The notes under the pieces were generated by a model. The model searched no databases, was not told the DNA's origin, and worked only from the letters and a program-made list of their open reading frames with translations. Below are positions 33,147-41,977 of a stretch of DNA of 51,593 bases, piece by piece (the stretch's first letter is position 1; the number at the start of each line of letters is the position of its first letter). This DNA is from Geobacter sp. (GTDB taxonomy: Bacteria; Desulfobacterota; Desulfuromonadia; Geobacterales; Geobacteraceae). Where the stretch lies: the NCBI GenBank assembly GCA_016177775.1, contig JACOUQ010000026.1, positions 1 through 51,593 of the forward strand. The letters run 5' to 3'. The position numbers and the translations under genes were made by a program.

Positions 33147-34922
33147 TCAGACCAGCCCCTTCAGCTCCTCGATCAACTCCTTCAGAAAATCGTACCCCTT
33201 CTGCCAGAAATCCGGGTCGTTCAAATCGATGCCGGCCGGCGCCACCGTGTCCGTCGGGGATTTCGAGCACCCCGAGGTGAGAATTTCCTTGTAGACCGGG
33301 ATGAATAACGCCCCTTCCTCCAGGTATTTGCGGTAGAGGGACAGCACCAGCAGCTCGGCGAATACGTAGGAGTAGCAGTAGAAACGGGCATGGATGAAGT
33401 GGGAGATGTAGCTCCAACCCCAGCGGTAGGGAGGGATCATCTCAACGCTGTCGCCGTATAGCTTGCCGTTTTCCTCCCACCAGAGTTCGCCGATCCTTTC
33501 TGCGGTGAGTAGCCCTTCCTTCCGCTCCAGGTGGAGTCGCTCCTCGAACCGGGTCAGGACGTTCTGGCGGAAGGTGGTGGCTATGATGTCCTCGATCTTG
33601 GCGCAGAGGAGGGCCACTTTTACGCTCTTGTCTGTTTCTTTTTCCAGCAGCATGCGGGTCAGGCACATCTCGCCGAAGACCGACGCGGTCTCGGCCAGGG
33701 GCAGCGGAGCGTGGTAGTTGACCATGGTCTGGGCCTGGGAGAGGACGAAATGGATGCCGTGCCCCAATTCGTGGGCGATGGTAGCCACATCGCGCAGGTT
33801 GTTGGTGAAGTTGAGCAGCACGTATGGGGCCATGTGCGGGGTCATCCCCATGCAGAAGGCGCCGCCCGACTTGCCGGGGCGGGGGAGGGCGTCGATGCGC
33901 CGCTCGGTGAAGAAGGCTTCGGCAATGTCATGAAAATCACGGTCGAAACCGGCGTAGGCGTCCAGCACCAGACCTTTTGCCTCGTCAAATGTGAAGCTGC
34001 GGGCAGTCTCCCCCACCGGGGCGTAGATGTCGCTGTTTTTCAATCTGGGCAGTCCCAGAAGCTTCGCTTTCAGGCGGAAATATTCCTGGGCCAGGGGATA
34101 GTTTGCCTCGGTTACATTCATCATCCGGTCGATCACCTCGGCCGGTATATCGTTCCCCAGGTTGGTCGGCTCCATGGGGTGGGAGTAATTACGCAACTCC
34201 AGCTCCTGGCGGTGATCGAGGGCCGCATTGTTGAAAACCGACGAGTAGACGATGCCGTGCTCCTCGTGGCGTTGCAGGAAGATGGAAAAGGCCCGTTCGC
34301 GCACTCCGGCGTCCGGGTGGTGCAGAAGCCCCAGGAGTTCCTCTCCGGTCATCTCCCGCTCTTCCCCTTCAAGCTCCATGGTGAAGCGGAGCGAGGCGGA
34401 GAGCTCGTCGAACAGGCGGGTGAATGCCTCGACGCCGGTCAGGTTTTTCAGCTTCAGCAGGCTCTCCTCCCGCTCGGTCAGGGTATGGGGACGGAACTTG
34501 CGAACGCTTTCCAGGTGATGGCGGTAGCCGGTCAGTTCCGGGCTTGCGGCAAGGGCGGCGAAGCGGTCGTCCGGGAGCTGAATGATCTCAAGATCGAAGA
34601 AGAGGAGTTCGCGGGACATCTCGTTGCCGAACTCGGAGGCGCGCTGCGAGAGCCTCTTGTTGGCGGAATTCTCGGAGTCGGCGGCAAAGAGGAGATATGC
34701 ATAGAGCTGCGGCTTGGCCAGAAGCTCCTCCAGGGACTCATACTCCACCAGGGCGGCGTGAAGCCGTTGGGCATCCAGATCGGTTACTTTGCCACGATAC
34801 TGTTCACGGAATCGGGCGGCTTCTTCTCTGCCGCGGCGGAAGTCGTCCTCCAACTCCGGGGAATCAGGAGCAGGGTAAAGAATCGTGGTGTCCCACAGAA
34901 GTTTGGTGACATCGTAATCCAT
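33147..34922 (-). CDS. pepF: M3 family oligoendopeptidase F
   Basis: A 591-residue cytoplasmic zinc peptidase. The HExxH motif is H384-E-L-G-H388 in IAHELGHGIHF, with the third ligand Glu region GETASVFGE just after it. ATG 34922 is preceded by GGAGG at good spacing; an upstream ATG at 34961 lacks one. It would cut short peptides in protein or leader turnover. It converges on the SWIM gene, only 14 bp away. Confidence 0.93.
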   Translation of the reverse strand: MDYDVTKLLWDTTILYPAPDSPELEDDFRRGREEAARFREQYRGKVTDLDAQRLHAALVEYESLEELLAKPQLYAYLLFAADSENSANKRLSQRASEFGNEMSRELLFFDLEIIQLPDDRFAALAASPELTGYRHHLESVRKFRPHTLTEREESLLKLKNLTGVEAFTRLFDELSASLRFTMELEGEEREMTGEELLGLLHHPDAGVRERAFSIFLQRHEEHGIVYSSVFNNAALDHRQELELRNYSHPMEPTNLGNDIPAEVIDRMMNVTEANYPLAQEYFRLKAKLLGLPRLKNSDIYAPVGETARSFTFDEAKGLVLDAYAGFDRDFHDIAEAFFTERRIDALPRPGKSGGAFCMGMTPHMAPYVLLNFTNNLRDVATIAHELGHGIHFVLSQAQTMVNYHAPLPLAETASVFGEMCLTRMLLEKETDKSVKVALLCAKIEDIIATTFRQNVLTRFEERLHLERKEGLLTAERIGELWWEENGKLYGDSVEMIPPYRWGWSYISHFIHARFYCYSYVFAELLVLSLYRKYLEEGALFIPVYKEILTSGCSKSPTDTVAPAGIDLNDPDFWQKGYDFLKELIEELKGLV

Positions 34923-35067
34923 GCAGGTTCCTCCGGGATAATGCCAATTATTTGCAAGCAATTACAAGTTAGTCGAAGGATGGGCATTCGTCAAGGCATT
35001 GCAACCTGCCGGGCGTGCGATAAACTGAAATAAACTGCGTTCAGCAAATCATCCGGGGAGGGAAGGC

Positions 35068-35460
35068 ATGGCGGAACATGACAAAAAACGGCTGGAGCGG
35101 CTTAAGGAGCAGCTGGTGGAGCGAAAGAGGAAGCTCTGGACTGAATTGCGCGAGGAGATATTCGCCCGGACCGGCGAGGGGCTTCATACCCAGTTCGAGA
35201 TACCCCAGGACGTGGGGGACATGGGGTTGTTGGACCTGCTGCAGGACGCCGGGCTGAATGTTGCCGACATCAGGCGCCAGGAGCTGACCCAGATGGAGGA
35301 GGCGGAGCGGAAGCTGAATGAGGGAACTTACGGAATTTGTGACGGGTGCGGCAGCGATATCGACGAGAAGCGGATGGAGCTCATGCCTTATGCCGTTTAC
35401 TGCGTCGAATGCCAAGCGCGACGCGAACCAGTCCCGTATCCGCCTGGCGTCAAGATGTAG
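35068..35460 (+). CDS. DksA/TraR-family zinc-finger regulator
   Basis: A 130-residue protein: N-terminal coiled coil, then a four-cysteine zinc finger C91/C94...C112/C115 (CDGCG and CVECQ), the DksA/TraR C4 type. DksA-like proteins enter the RNA polymerase secondary channel and modulate (p)ppGpp responses. The coiled-coil tip here lacks a clear DxxDxA, so function may differ from DksA. GGGGAGGG precedes the ATG. The TAG stop (35458-35460) is the TAG of a REP palindrome. Confidence 0.9.
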   Translation: MAEHDKKRLERLKEQLVERKRKLWTELREEIFARTGEGLHTQFEIPQDVGDMGLLDLLQDAGLNVADIRRQELTQMEEAERKLNEGTYGICDGCGSDIDEKRMELMPYAVYCVECQARREPVPYPPGVKM

Positions 35461-35483
35461 AGACGCATAGCGTGCGTCTCCAC
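35457..35483. repeat. REP palindrome overlapping the DksA-like stop codon
   Basis: GTAGAGACGCA, TAGCG, TGCGTCTCCAC: the same arm sequence as the RAYT-adjacent REPs with a different loop and one arm mismatch. Its left foot GTAG supplies the stop codon of the dksA-like gene. It lies between convergent genes and may serve as their terminator. Confidence 0.85.
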
Positions 35484-35496
35484 CAATGCGGCGGAA

Positions 35497-36762
35497 TCAG
35501 TTGGCCAGAATAGTCTGGACCTCCTGGTAGCTTATATCTATATTTGGTTTTACCGGGAGTTCAGACGCTGAAGTTGTTTTGGCCATGCCGATTGCCAGCA
35601 CGTATAGTGCCGACTGGTTGGGCTGAAGGCTTCTGGCTCCCCATTGCAGGGAAACCACCCGATTATTCCTGCTGTTGAGGGGGATGTGGTCTTCTTCCCG
35701 GCCAAACCTGCCGAAGTCATTGGAGAAGTAGGCGAGGTCGGGAGGCTCTGCCAACCATTCGATGAAATTTGCCTTGCGGGTGAAGTCCCCCACTTCGCCG
35801 GTTGCCCGGTTCCCCAGATCATACATACCGGCAAAAGTGTTTTTACTGGTATCTATTTGTCCCTCGTAAGGAATCAGGCGGTCTTTCTGCCATCCGACGT
35901 TCCCCCCCGAGCTACCAAAATTGCCGACCCAGGGCTCATCGCCATAAGTGTAAACATAAGCTCCGGCAGCATTTCCCACATTCCGCACCCTGTTGATTAG
36001 AACGAAATACGGTTCTCCTGCCTTGAAGACCGCGTAACGGTCCATCTGCATCGTTGTTCCATCGAGGGGGACCCGGTGGCTGCTCTTGATGACAACGCGC
36101 TTTGCAGTTTCTTCTATCACCTTGCTCCCCAGGAACTCCCACTGGGAAGGGGTAAGCATGCTGGCAGACGTGCTCGCCGGGGAGATTCCCTCATTCACAT
36201 TGCACCAGAGGTGATACCACCGATGCCCGTCATAGTAGGCCATGCCGGTATCGTTGGTCGTCACTTCTCCGTCGCCGCGGGTGTGATAGGGGAGCCCGCC
36301 CCCGACGAAGAGCCCCATCGGCACCTTGCCGAGACTGTCGTTGTATCTGCTGAAGCACGTTAACAGTTCCCTGCCATCGGGATAGATGTTCCTGACGTAG
36401 CCGCTGCCGTCGCTCTTGAACCATTCCACCTTGAGCCGCGGCTCGCCATGGGCGTAAGCGCGTCTGGGGCTCAGGGCGCTTAGTAGCGAATTCCAGCTTA
36501 CTCCATAGGCGACCTTGTCTTCTTCGCCGAGCATTACATCATCTGTGAGCTCATAGCGGAAATTGGCCAGTTTCAGCAGGTAAACACCCTCACAGTGCCT
36601 GTTATAGTTGATCCGGACGGTCGCGAAGAAGAGGACGAGCAGAAGAGTCCCCACTCCCGCTGCCACCAGCGTGGATTTACGCCTGAAAAACCGATTTGCC
36701 CACATCTTGAACATAATGCTTGAACCCATATTTGCTTCTGGTTTGTATCGTTTACGTTGCAT
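35497..36762 (-). CDS. Membrane-anchored hypothetical protein
   Basis: A protein of up to 421 residues; starts at 36762, 36729 or 36714 are possible and none has a clear ribosome binding site. A basic N-terminus and one membrane helix (about 31-50) precede a ~370-residue exported domain rich in aromatic residues and Gly, e.g. GMAYYDGHRWYHLW and PYFVLINRVRNVGNAAGAYVY. Alternating short strands suggest a beta-sandwich, perhaps carbohydrate-related, but I do not recognise the family. It is flanked by regulatory genes and AT-rich DNA. Confidence 0.75.
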   Translation of the reverse strand: MQRKRYKPEANMGSSIMFKMWANRFFRRKSTLVAAGVGTLLLVLFFATVRINYNRHCEGVYLLKLANFRYELTDDVMLGEEDKVAYGVSWNSLLSALSPRRAYAHGEPRLKVEWFKSDGSGYVRNIYPDGRELLTCFSRYNDSLGKVPMGLFVGGGLPYHTRGDGEVTTNDTGMAYYDGHRWYHLWCNVNEGISPASTSASMLTPSQWEFLGSKVIEETAKRVVIKSSHRVPLDGTTMQMDRYAVFKAGEPYFVLINRVRNVGNAAGAYVYTYGDEPWVGNFGSSGGNVGWQKDRLIPYEGQIDTSKNTFAGMYDLGNRATGEVGDFTRKANFIEWLAEPPDLAYFSNDFGRFGREEDHIPLNSRNNRVVSLQWGARSLQPNQSALYVLAIGMAKTTSASELPVKPNIDISYQEVQTILAN

Positions 36763-37138
36763 TTTAATTAAAAATGCGCCTCCGGCACAACATAAATATT
36801 TCTCATATTAACTACAGGATATAATTGAAAAAACAGGCCAATTGATTACATGCGAACTCAAATACAAGCTTTGGTGGAATTTCGTATTGCCTACAATATA
36901 CCTCTCTAAAATATAATGAGCATGTGGCAATAATTCGGACGAAGGGGTTCATCGTAAGAGGCGTTCAGAAAAGTGCTGAGGCGGGTAGCTTTTATCACGG
37001 GTTTTACATTACGGTTTTGTTGATGTAATGCTTGATATCTGATTGACAAATAAAGCGAAATGAATCGAGCAGACTCGGATCGGATACCCAAATAAACAAA
37101 TAAGTAAAGAGACAGGTAAGTAGGTATGGTGCCAGATT
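36763..37138. other. AT-rich intergenic region upstream of lexA
   Basis: About 375 bp without a plausible gene and clearly AT-richer than the surroundings. Visible items are a short hairpin CATTAC/GTAATG (37007-37012, 37025-37030) and an A-rich stretch with AAATAAAC-like repeats near 37090-37115. I looked for a cyclic-dinucleotide (GEMM) riboswitch, common in Geobacter, and found no matching core. Confidence 0.6.
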
Positions 37139-37189
37139 CCATCGAGACGGCAAGGGACGATAAGAACTCTTGACAGTGCCGTCCGATGG
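37139..37189 (+). promoter_or_regulatory. Large dyad around the lexA -35 region
   Basis: CCATCGAGACGGCA (37139-37152) and TGCCGTCCGATGG (37177-37189) are inverted repeats that match throughout apart from one extra base in the left arm. The -35 TTGACA lies in the 24-nt interval. It is separate from the LexA box and could bind another regulator or form a cruciform. Confidence 0.6.
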
Positions 37190-37212
37190 TGTTAGGTTAT
37201 TTTTTGATAACC
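37170..37212 (+). promoter_or_regulatory. lexA promoter with overlapping LexA box
   Basis: TTGACA (37170-37175), 17-bp spacer, TAGGTT (37193-37198). Overlapping the -10 is GGTTATTTTTTGATAACC (37195-37212), a palindrome matching the reported Geobacter LexA motif GGTTN2CN4GN3ACC except for T in place of C. Its position implies autorepression and SOS control of the lexA-dinB group. Confidence 0.8.
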
Positions 37213-37227
37213 AGAAGGGAGGTTGCC

Positions 37228-37845
37228 ATGCAAATGGTCAAGGAGGCACTCACAGCCAGGCAGCAGCAGGTTCTGGAGTGCATACGGGATTCTCTGGAGC
37301 GGTTCGGCTATCCGCCGACCTTGCGGGAGATTGCCGAGCAGTTGGGCATCAACGGCACGCTGGGGGTCATCAAGCACCTGGATGCCCTGGAGCGCAAGGG
37401 GTATATCCGCAAACAGGCCGGCAGCTCACGCGGCATCACCCTGGCGGACCACTCCGCGTCGGCCGTAGCCCTTCCCATTGTCGGTGTGGTGCGGGCCGGC
37501 GCCCTCCAGCCGGCTATAGAGGAAATCGAGGGGCATTTAGCAATAGATCGTTCGGTATGTCCGGCTGAAGGGGCATTTTTTCTGCGAGTGAAGGGGGATT
37601 CCATGATCAACGCCGCCATACTGGACGGCGACCTGGCCCTGGTACGCCCCCAGGTCACCGCCGAAAAAGGAGAAATCGTGGTCGCCATGATCAACGGCGA
37701 GGCGACCCTCAAGCGCTTCTACCGGGAACGGAACCGGATCCGCCTGCAGCCGGAGAATCCCGACATGGAGCCGATCATCGTTCGGCCAAGGGATGGGGAA
37801 GTCGTCATTATAGGCAAGGTGGTGGGGATTTACCGGGAGTTGTAG
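37228..37845 (+). CDS. lexA: LexA repressor
   Basis: A 205-residue SOS repressor. The N-terminal winged helix (TLREIAEQLGINGTLGVIKHLDALERKGYI) is followed by the self-cleavage site Ala90-Gly91 in VVRAGAL and catalytic Ser125 (KGDSM) and Lys162 (ATLKRF). ATG 37228 follows GGGAGG; an ATG at 37186 would lie upstream of the operator. The TAG stop (37843-37845) is the TAG of a REP-like palindrome. Confidence 0.95.
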   Translation: MQMVKEALTARQQQVLECIRDSLERFGYPPTLREIAEQLGINGTLGVIKHLDALERKGYIRKQAGSSRGITLADHSASAVALPIVGVVRAGALQPAIEEIEGHLAIDRSVCPAEGAFFLRVKGDSMINAAILDGDLALVRPQVTAEKGEIVVAMINGEATLKRFYRERNRIRLQPENPDMEPIIVRPRDGEVVIIGKVVGIYREL

Positions 37846-37869
37846 GGACGCACGGCAGTGCGCCCTTAT
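37842..37869. repeat. REP-like palindrome overlapping the lexA stop codon
   Basis: GTAGGGACGCAC, GGCA, GTGCGCCCTTAT: arms pair with three mismatches in 12. The GTAG foot supplies the lexA stop. It is related to the GTAGAGACGC family but more diverged, and lies between lexA and the small SOS gene, where it could lower downstream expression. Confidence 0.7.
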
Positions 37870-37888
37870 TCGCGAGAGTTAGGCAACG

Positions 37889-38131
37889 GTGCAAAGGATA
37901 CGGGAAGACATACGGGTGGCCGCCATTTTTGGGCCGGGTAGCCGCATAAAGCCGGTCTGGTTCGACTGGCGGCGGCGGAAGTACGAGATACGGGAGGTCA
38001 CCTACGCCTGGCAGGAGCGGGAAGGAGAGGCGACGCTCCTCCACTTCGCCGTATCCGACGGCGCCAACCTCTTCGAGCTGACCTGGAACAGCGCCAGCCG
38101 CGTCTGGTCGCTGGCCGCCGTGGAGGTCTAG
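37889..38131 (+). CDS. Small protein of the lexA-dinB group (DUF6504-like)
   Basis: An 80-residue protein from GTG 37889. The core WFDWRRRKYEIREVTYAWQEREG...LLHFAVSDGANLFELTWN...WSLAAVEV resembles small DinB-linked proteins of the DUF6504 type, but I am not certain. It ends 4 bp before dinB, so it is almost surely co-translated with the polymerase and probably SOS-induced. Confidence 0.7.
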   Translation: MQRIREDIRVAAIFGPGSRIKPVWFDWRRRKYEIREVTYAWQEREGEATLLHFAVSDGANLFELTWNSASRVWSLAAVEV

Positions 38132-38135
38132 TGCC

Positions 38136-39368
38136 ATGACCCGCACCATCCTTCATATAGACATGAACGCCTTCTTCGCTTCGGTGGAGCAGCAGGCCGA
38201 TCCCGCGCTGCGGGGGAAGCCGATTGCCGTGATCGGTTCCGGCGGCCGGACCATCATCACTACCGCTTCCTACGAGGCGCGGGCCTTTGGAGTGAAGACC
38301 GGGATGACGGTCTGGGAGGGGAAAAGGGCCTGCCCGGAGCTTACCCTGGTGGTGGGGGACAACCGGAAGTATACCCATGCATCTAAAGAAATTGTGAAGA
38401 TATTCCGCGACTACACGCCGCTGGTGGAGGTCTTCTCCATCGACGAGGCGTTCCTCGACATTACCGGCTCTCTCGGGCTTTTCGGCTCCGCCGAGCGGAT
38501 CGCCATGCTCATCAAGTCCCGCATTCGCCACAACCTGGGACTCACCTGCTCCATCGGCATCGCCCCCAACAAGCTACTGGCCAAGCTTGCCTCGGATATG
38601 CAGAAACCGGACGGCCTCACCGTCATCCGGCCTGAGGAAGTGACGAATACCATGGAACGGACACCCATCAAGGACATCTGCGGAATCGGGAGGAAGACGG
38701 AGCGCCAGCTAACCCTGCTGGGGATCCGCACCTGCGGGGATTTGGTACGGTTCCCGGTCCCGGTCCTGAAGAAGCGCTTTGGCATAATTGGCGAGAGGCT
38801 GCATCTGATGGGGCTGGGGGTGGACGATGCGCCGGTGGTCCCGGATGAAGAGGTGGAGGAGGTAAAGTCGGTGGGGCACAGCACCACCCTTGATCGGGAC
38901 CTGACCGAGCGGCGTGACATCCTGCGCTGTCTTCTGCAACTCTCCGAGATGGTGGGACGGCGGGCGCGTCGCTATGGGGTTCAGGGGAAGACGGTCACCC
39001 TGACTGTCCGCTACACTGATTTCACCACTTTCAGCCGGCAGGAGAGCCAGGGGGGATACATAAACTTGAGCGACGACATCTACCGCGCCGCCGTGGCAAT
39101 CCTGGACAGCATCGAGCTTGTTCAGCCGGTGCGACTCCTGGGTGTGCGGATATCCAGCCTGCGCCACCAGGGAGAGCAACTTCCCCTCTTCGAGAGCGAG
39201 CGGAAAAAGGCCCTGGCCACCTGTGTCATGGACAATGTCAACAACCGCTACGGCGACTTTATGGTGACTTTCGGCAGCCTGCTGGAAACGGAAGAAAAGG
39301 AGCGGGGCTCGCATGTTATCGCCCCCGCCTGGCGGCCGGATGGAATCCGCAATGTGGATGTGAAGTAA
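38136..39368 (+). CDS. dinB: Y-family DNA polymerase IV
   Basis: A 410-residue translesion polymerase. Asp9 (HIDMNAFFASVEQ, with Phe14 near the steric gate) and Asp103-Glu104 (SIDEAFLDIT) form the metal site. A beta-clamp-binding motif QLPLF is at 348-352. The C-terminal ~50 residues extend beyond the minimal enzyme. It is downstream of lexA and its operator. It converges on a reverse-strand gene with only 2 bp between the stops. Confidence 0.95.
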   Translation: MTRTILHIDMNAFFASVEQQADPALRGKPIAVIGSGGRTIITTASYEARAFGVKTGMTVWEGKRACPELTLVVGDNRKYTHASKEIVKIFRDYTPLVEVFSIDEAFLDITGSLGLFGSAERIAMLIKSRIRHNLGLTCSIGIAPNKLLAKLASDMQKPDGLTVIRPEEVTNTMERTPIKDICGIGRKTERQLTLLGIRTCGDLVRFPVPVLKKRFGIIGERLHLMGLGVDDAPVVPDEEVEEVKSVGHSTTLDRDLTERRDILRCLLQLSEMVGRRARRYGVQGKTVTLTVRYTDFTTFSRQESQGGYINLSDDIYRAAVAILDSIELVQPVRLLGVRISSLRHQGEQLPLFESERKKALATCVMDNVNNRYGDFMVTFGSLLETEEKERGSHVIAPAWRPDGIRNVDVK

Positions 39369-39370
39369 GC

Positions 39371-39742
39371 TTACGCCTGCCCGACCGGCGCGGCCTCGAA
39401 GGCATGCCGCGCCTTCTGCATACCTTCCATTTCCTTCAGCCGTTCCCCCAGCCATACATGGAACATCCTGGCGTTCTCGTAATTCATGACAACGCCGGTA
39501 TCGATGAAGCGCACCATGGTCTGCGCCAGGCCCTCGGGTTCTACGAGCGTCTCCTGGCCGATCCCCCCCTGGGGAGTGATTTCGTGGGTGATGGAATCGG
39601 GGAGGGCAGGGCGTTCGTGATAGAAATGAACGACGATCTCGCCGCGGGGGGACAGCCCCCCTTGGGCGCCATTCACATAAGTAGGGTTGTAGGCGTAATT
39701 GAAGATATACTTGAAGGTGATCTCGGGCTTGTTCTGAGGCAT
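39371..39742 (-). CDS. Conserved hypothetical protein
   Basis: A 123-residue protein from ATG 39742; a longer start at 39796 has no ribosome binding site. The core FKYIFNYAYNPTYVNGAQGGLSPRGEIVVHFYHERP followed by ITHEITP and a helical C-terminus (ENARMFHVWLGERLKEMEGMQ) reads as a compact soluble domain. I do not assign a family or function. It runs toward dinB and stands apart from the capA-pfkA group. Confidence 0.75.
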   Translation of the reverse strand: MPQNKPEITFKYIFNYAYNPTYVNGAQGGLSPRGEIVVHFYHERPALPDSITHEITPQGGIGQETLVEPEGLAQTMVRFIDTGVVMNYENARMFHVWLGERLKEMEGMQKARHAFEAAPVGQA

Positions 39743-39888
39743 GACGGTATTTTTTCCTTTCGAGGAAGGTTTCAGTTCCGACGGTTTGTATAGCATGGAA
39801 CAGGGGAAAGGCGCAAGAGGCAGACGGGAGGAATATCAAACTGTTACCGGCTTGTAACCCAAACATAAGAGGTCACTTTTTGTCGGAG

Positions 39889-41016
39889 TTACTTCCACCG
39901 CAACATCAGCGCGCCGTCCTTAGCCTGTTCCACCCTGGTGCCGAACCGCTTCCCCTCCCGGATCAGGACGTCAGCCAGCCAGTCAGCCTCGGTCCGCGAG
40001 GCCCGGTTTGTCTTGAAGTTGCGCATTCTCATCGGCACCATTCTCAGCCCGGAAAGGGTGCCGGTCGCCGGGTCTATCGAGGCGAAGTACATCAGCCCCA
40101 AGTCCCCCCGGTATGACTCGTTGCCGCCGATCCCTTCGTAATCGGTGATGAAGTCGCCGCAGCCGTAGATGATGAGCCTGTCGCGGTAGACCTCGATCCC
40201 CTTGACGTGGTGGGAGGAGTGCCCGTGAACGATGTCTATGCCGGCCATGTCGATGATGCGTCGGGCGAACTCCCGGTGTTCGCGCGGAACCTCGTATCCC
40301 CAGTTACCTCCCCAGTGGATCGAGGCAACGGCTATGTCGCCGGCCTGTTTCGTCTTCCTGACCCGCTCACCGATGGCTCGGGCAGTCCGCTCGGACAGGT
40401 CAGGAAGGAGGTTGACCCCCGGTCGTTCCGCCGTAGCTCGCCAACTCGAAGGAACGCCGCTTGATTCCGTTCCGAAGGCGAATACCAGCACCCGCCCCTT
40501 TCCCTTTACCTCCACCATGGTCGGCGCCTCGGCTTCCTGCAGGGTGGGGCCTGCTCCAGCCGATTTGATGCCGGATTTCCGCAGCGTCTCAAGGGTTTCC
40601 GTCAATCCGCCGTATCCCCAGTCCAGAACATGGTTGTTGGCCAGGGAGCAAACGTCGATCCCCGCTGCCGTAAGGGCCGGCGCGTTCGCCGGGTGCATCC
40701 GGTAATTGATCCCTTTCCCTTTCCAGTAATCCTCGCTTGTGGTGACGCTGGTCTCAAGGTTGATGATCCGGACGTCGGGGGCCGAACGCTTGAACTCATC
40801 CAGGGCGTCACCCCATATATAAGAGAAATCGGCTCGGCGGGGGATCGGGCCGTTTGTACCCTCGGCCAGTTCCACGTACTCCCTGGCGTCGCGCACGAAC
40901 GGCTCGTAGATGTGCGGCACGCTCGGGTGGGGGAGTATCTGGTCTATTCCCCGGCCTGTCATTACGTCACCGCACATGAAGAGGGTAAGGATGGCGTGGG
41001 AAAGCTTCCCGTTCAT
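39889..41016 (-). CDS. CapA-family metallophosphoesterase-fold protein
   Basis: A 375-residue protein of the CapA/PgsA fold: LFMCGDVMTGRGID, NLETSVT, SLANNHVLDWG, IHWGGNWGYEVP and VHGHSSHH are the metal-site blocks in order. Relatives take part in polyglutamate capsule synthesis or are of unknown function. There is no clear signal peptide in the visible N-terminus. Its ATG overlaps the pfkA stop (ATGA), so it is read from the rarA-pfkA transcript. Confidence 0.88.
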   Translation of the reverse strand: MNGKLSHAILTLFMCGDVMTGRGIDQILPHPSVPHIYEPFVRDAREYVELAEGTNGPIPRRADFSYIWGDALDEFKRSAPDVRIINLETSVTTSEDYWKGKGINYRMHPANAPALTAAGIDVCSLANNHVLDWGYGGLTETLETLRKSGIKSAGAGPTLQEAEAPTMVEVKGKGRVLVFAFGTESSGVPSSWRATAERPGVNLLPDLSERTARAIGERVRKTKQAGDIAVASIHWGGNWGYEVPREHREFARRIIDMAGIDIVHGHSSHHVKGIEVYRDRLIIYGCGDFITDYEGIGGNESYRGDLGLMYFASIDPATGTLSGLRMVPMRMRNFKTNRASRTEADWLADVLIREGKRFGTRVEQAKDGALMLRWK

Positions 41017-41972
41017 ATCCCCAGTATCTCCGCAAGCCTCAGGACCTCGTCCTGCGGCCGCTTTTCACCCTTGATGACGTCTTCGAGCGGGGTGGCGATG
41101 ATGTTGTTGCAGGATAGGCCGACCATGACCCCCTGTTCCCCTGACACCAGGAGTTCCACGGCCCGCTTGCCGAGCCGGCTCCCCAGCAGGCGGTCGAAGA
41201 CTGAAGGGGCGCCACCCCGCTGGTAGTGCCCCAGGACCGTTACCCGCATCTCGAAGCCGATTGCATCCTTGATGCTGGCTGCGATCTCGTGGGCCTTGCC
41301 GGCACCCTCGGCCAGGATGATGATGGCATTGTCCCGTCCCTCCTGGTAACGGCGGTTCAGGTGCTGGCAGATGTCAGACAGGTCGAATTCCACCTCCGGC
41401 ACCAGCGCGTACTCCGCGCCGGTGGCAACGGCGGCCACGCTCGCAAGATAGCCGGAGTTGCGCCCCATCACCTCTATGATGAAGGCCCGGGCATGGGAGC
41501 TGGCGGTGTCCTTGATGCAGTCCACAGCGTAAATGATATTGTTGAGGGCGGTGTCGACCCCCAGCGCCATGTCGGTAAAGGGGATGTCATTGTCGATGCT
41601 GGCCGGGATGCCGACCACGGGGATACCGAGCCGGTGCAGGGCGAGTGCCCCGTTAAGGGAACCGTCGCCGCCGATTATGATGAGGCCGTCGATGCCGAGA
41701 GCCGTGAGATTTTCAACGGCCTTGCGCTGCCCTTCCTCGTTGCGGAATTCGGGTGAGCGTGCCGACTGGAGGAAGGTCCCACCCCGGTGCATTATGCCTG
41801 ATACCGATTTCGTATCGAGCGGAATGGCGTCGCTCTTCATCAGGCCGGCATACCCCTTGCGGAAGCCCATGACTTGCAGGTTGTGCCGGAGTGCCGTGCG
41901 GACCGCGCTCCGGGTGGTGGCGTTCATGCCGGAACAGTCGCCGCCGCTGGTGAGGATGGCGATCTTTTTCAT
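41013..41972 (-). CDS. pfkA: 6-phosphofructokinase
   Basis: A 319-residue glycolytic kinase converting fructose 6-phosphate to the 1,6-bisphosphate. ATP-site GGDGS is at 101-105 and the catalytic SIDND at 125-129 (Asp127, same number as E. coli). Residue 124 is Ala, not the Lys of PPi-dependent enzymes, favouring ATP. ATG 41972 has GGAGG 10 bp upstream; an ATG at 41981 is too close to it. It follows rarA directly. Confidence 0.94.
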   Translation of the reverse strand: MKKIAILTSGGDCSGMNATTRSAVRTALRHNLQVMGFRKGYAGLMKSDAIPLDTKSVSGIMHRGGTFLQSARSPEFRNEEGQRKAVENLTALGIDGLIIIGGDGSLNGALALHRLGIPVVGIPASIDNDIPFTDMALGVDTALNNIIYAVDCIKDTASSHARAFIIEVMGRNSGYLASVAAVATGAEYALVPEVEFDLSDICQHLNRRYQEGRDNAIIILAEGAGKAHEIAASIKDAIGFEMRVTVLGHYQRGGAPSVFDRLLGSRLGKRAVELLVSGEQGVMVGLSCNNIIATPLEDVIKGEKRPQDEVLRLAEILGI

Positions 41973-41977
41973 ATGAA

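Noticed and set aside
33531..35033. 500-codon plus-strand open frame opposite the M3 peptidase
   Set aside because: It is the antisense shadow of a GC-rich gene; the reverse-strand protein has an intact HELGH site and a strong ribosome binding site.
36763..37227. Cyclic-dinucleotide (GEMM) riboswitch upstream of lexA
   Set aside because: The conserved two-helix core could not be found; the region shows only promoter elements and simple dyads.
39371..39742. PilZ or DUF3467 assignment for the small gene after dinB
   Set aside because: No diagnostic motif of either family could be pointed to, so it was left as hypothetical.
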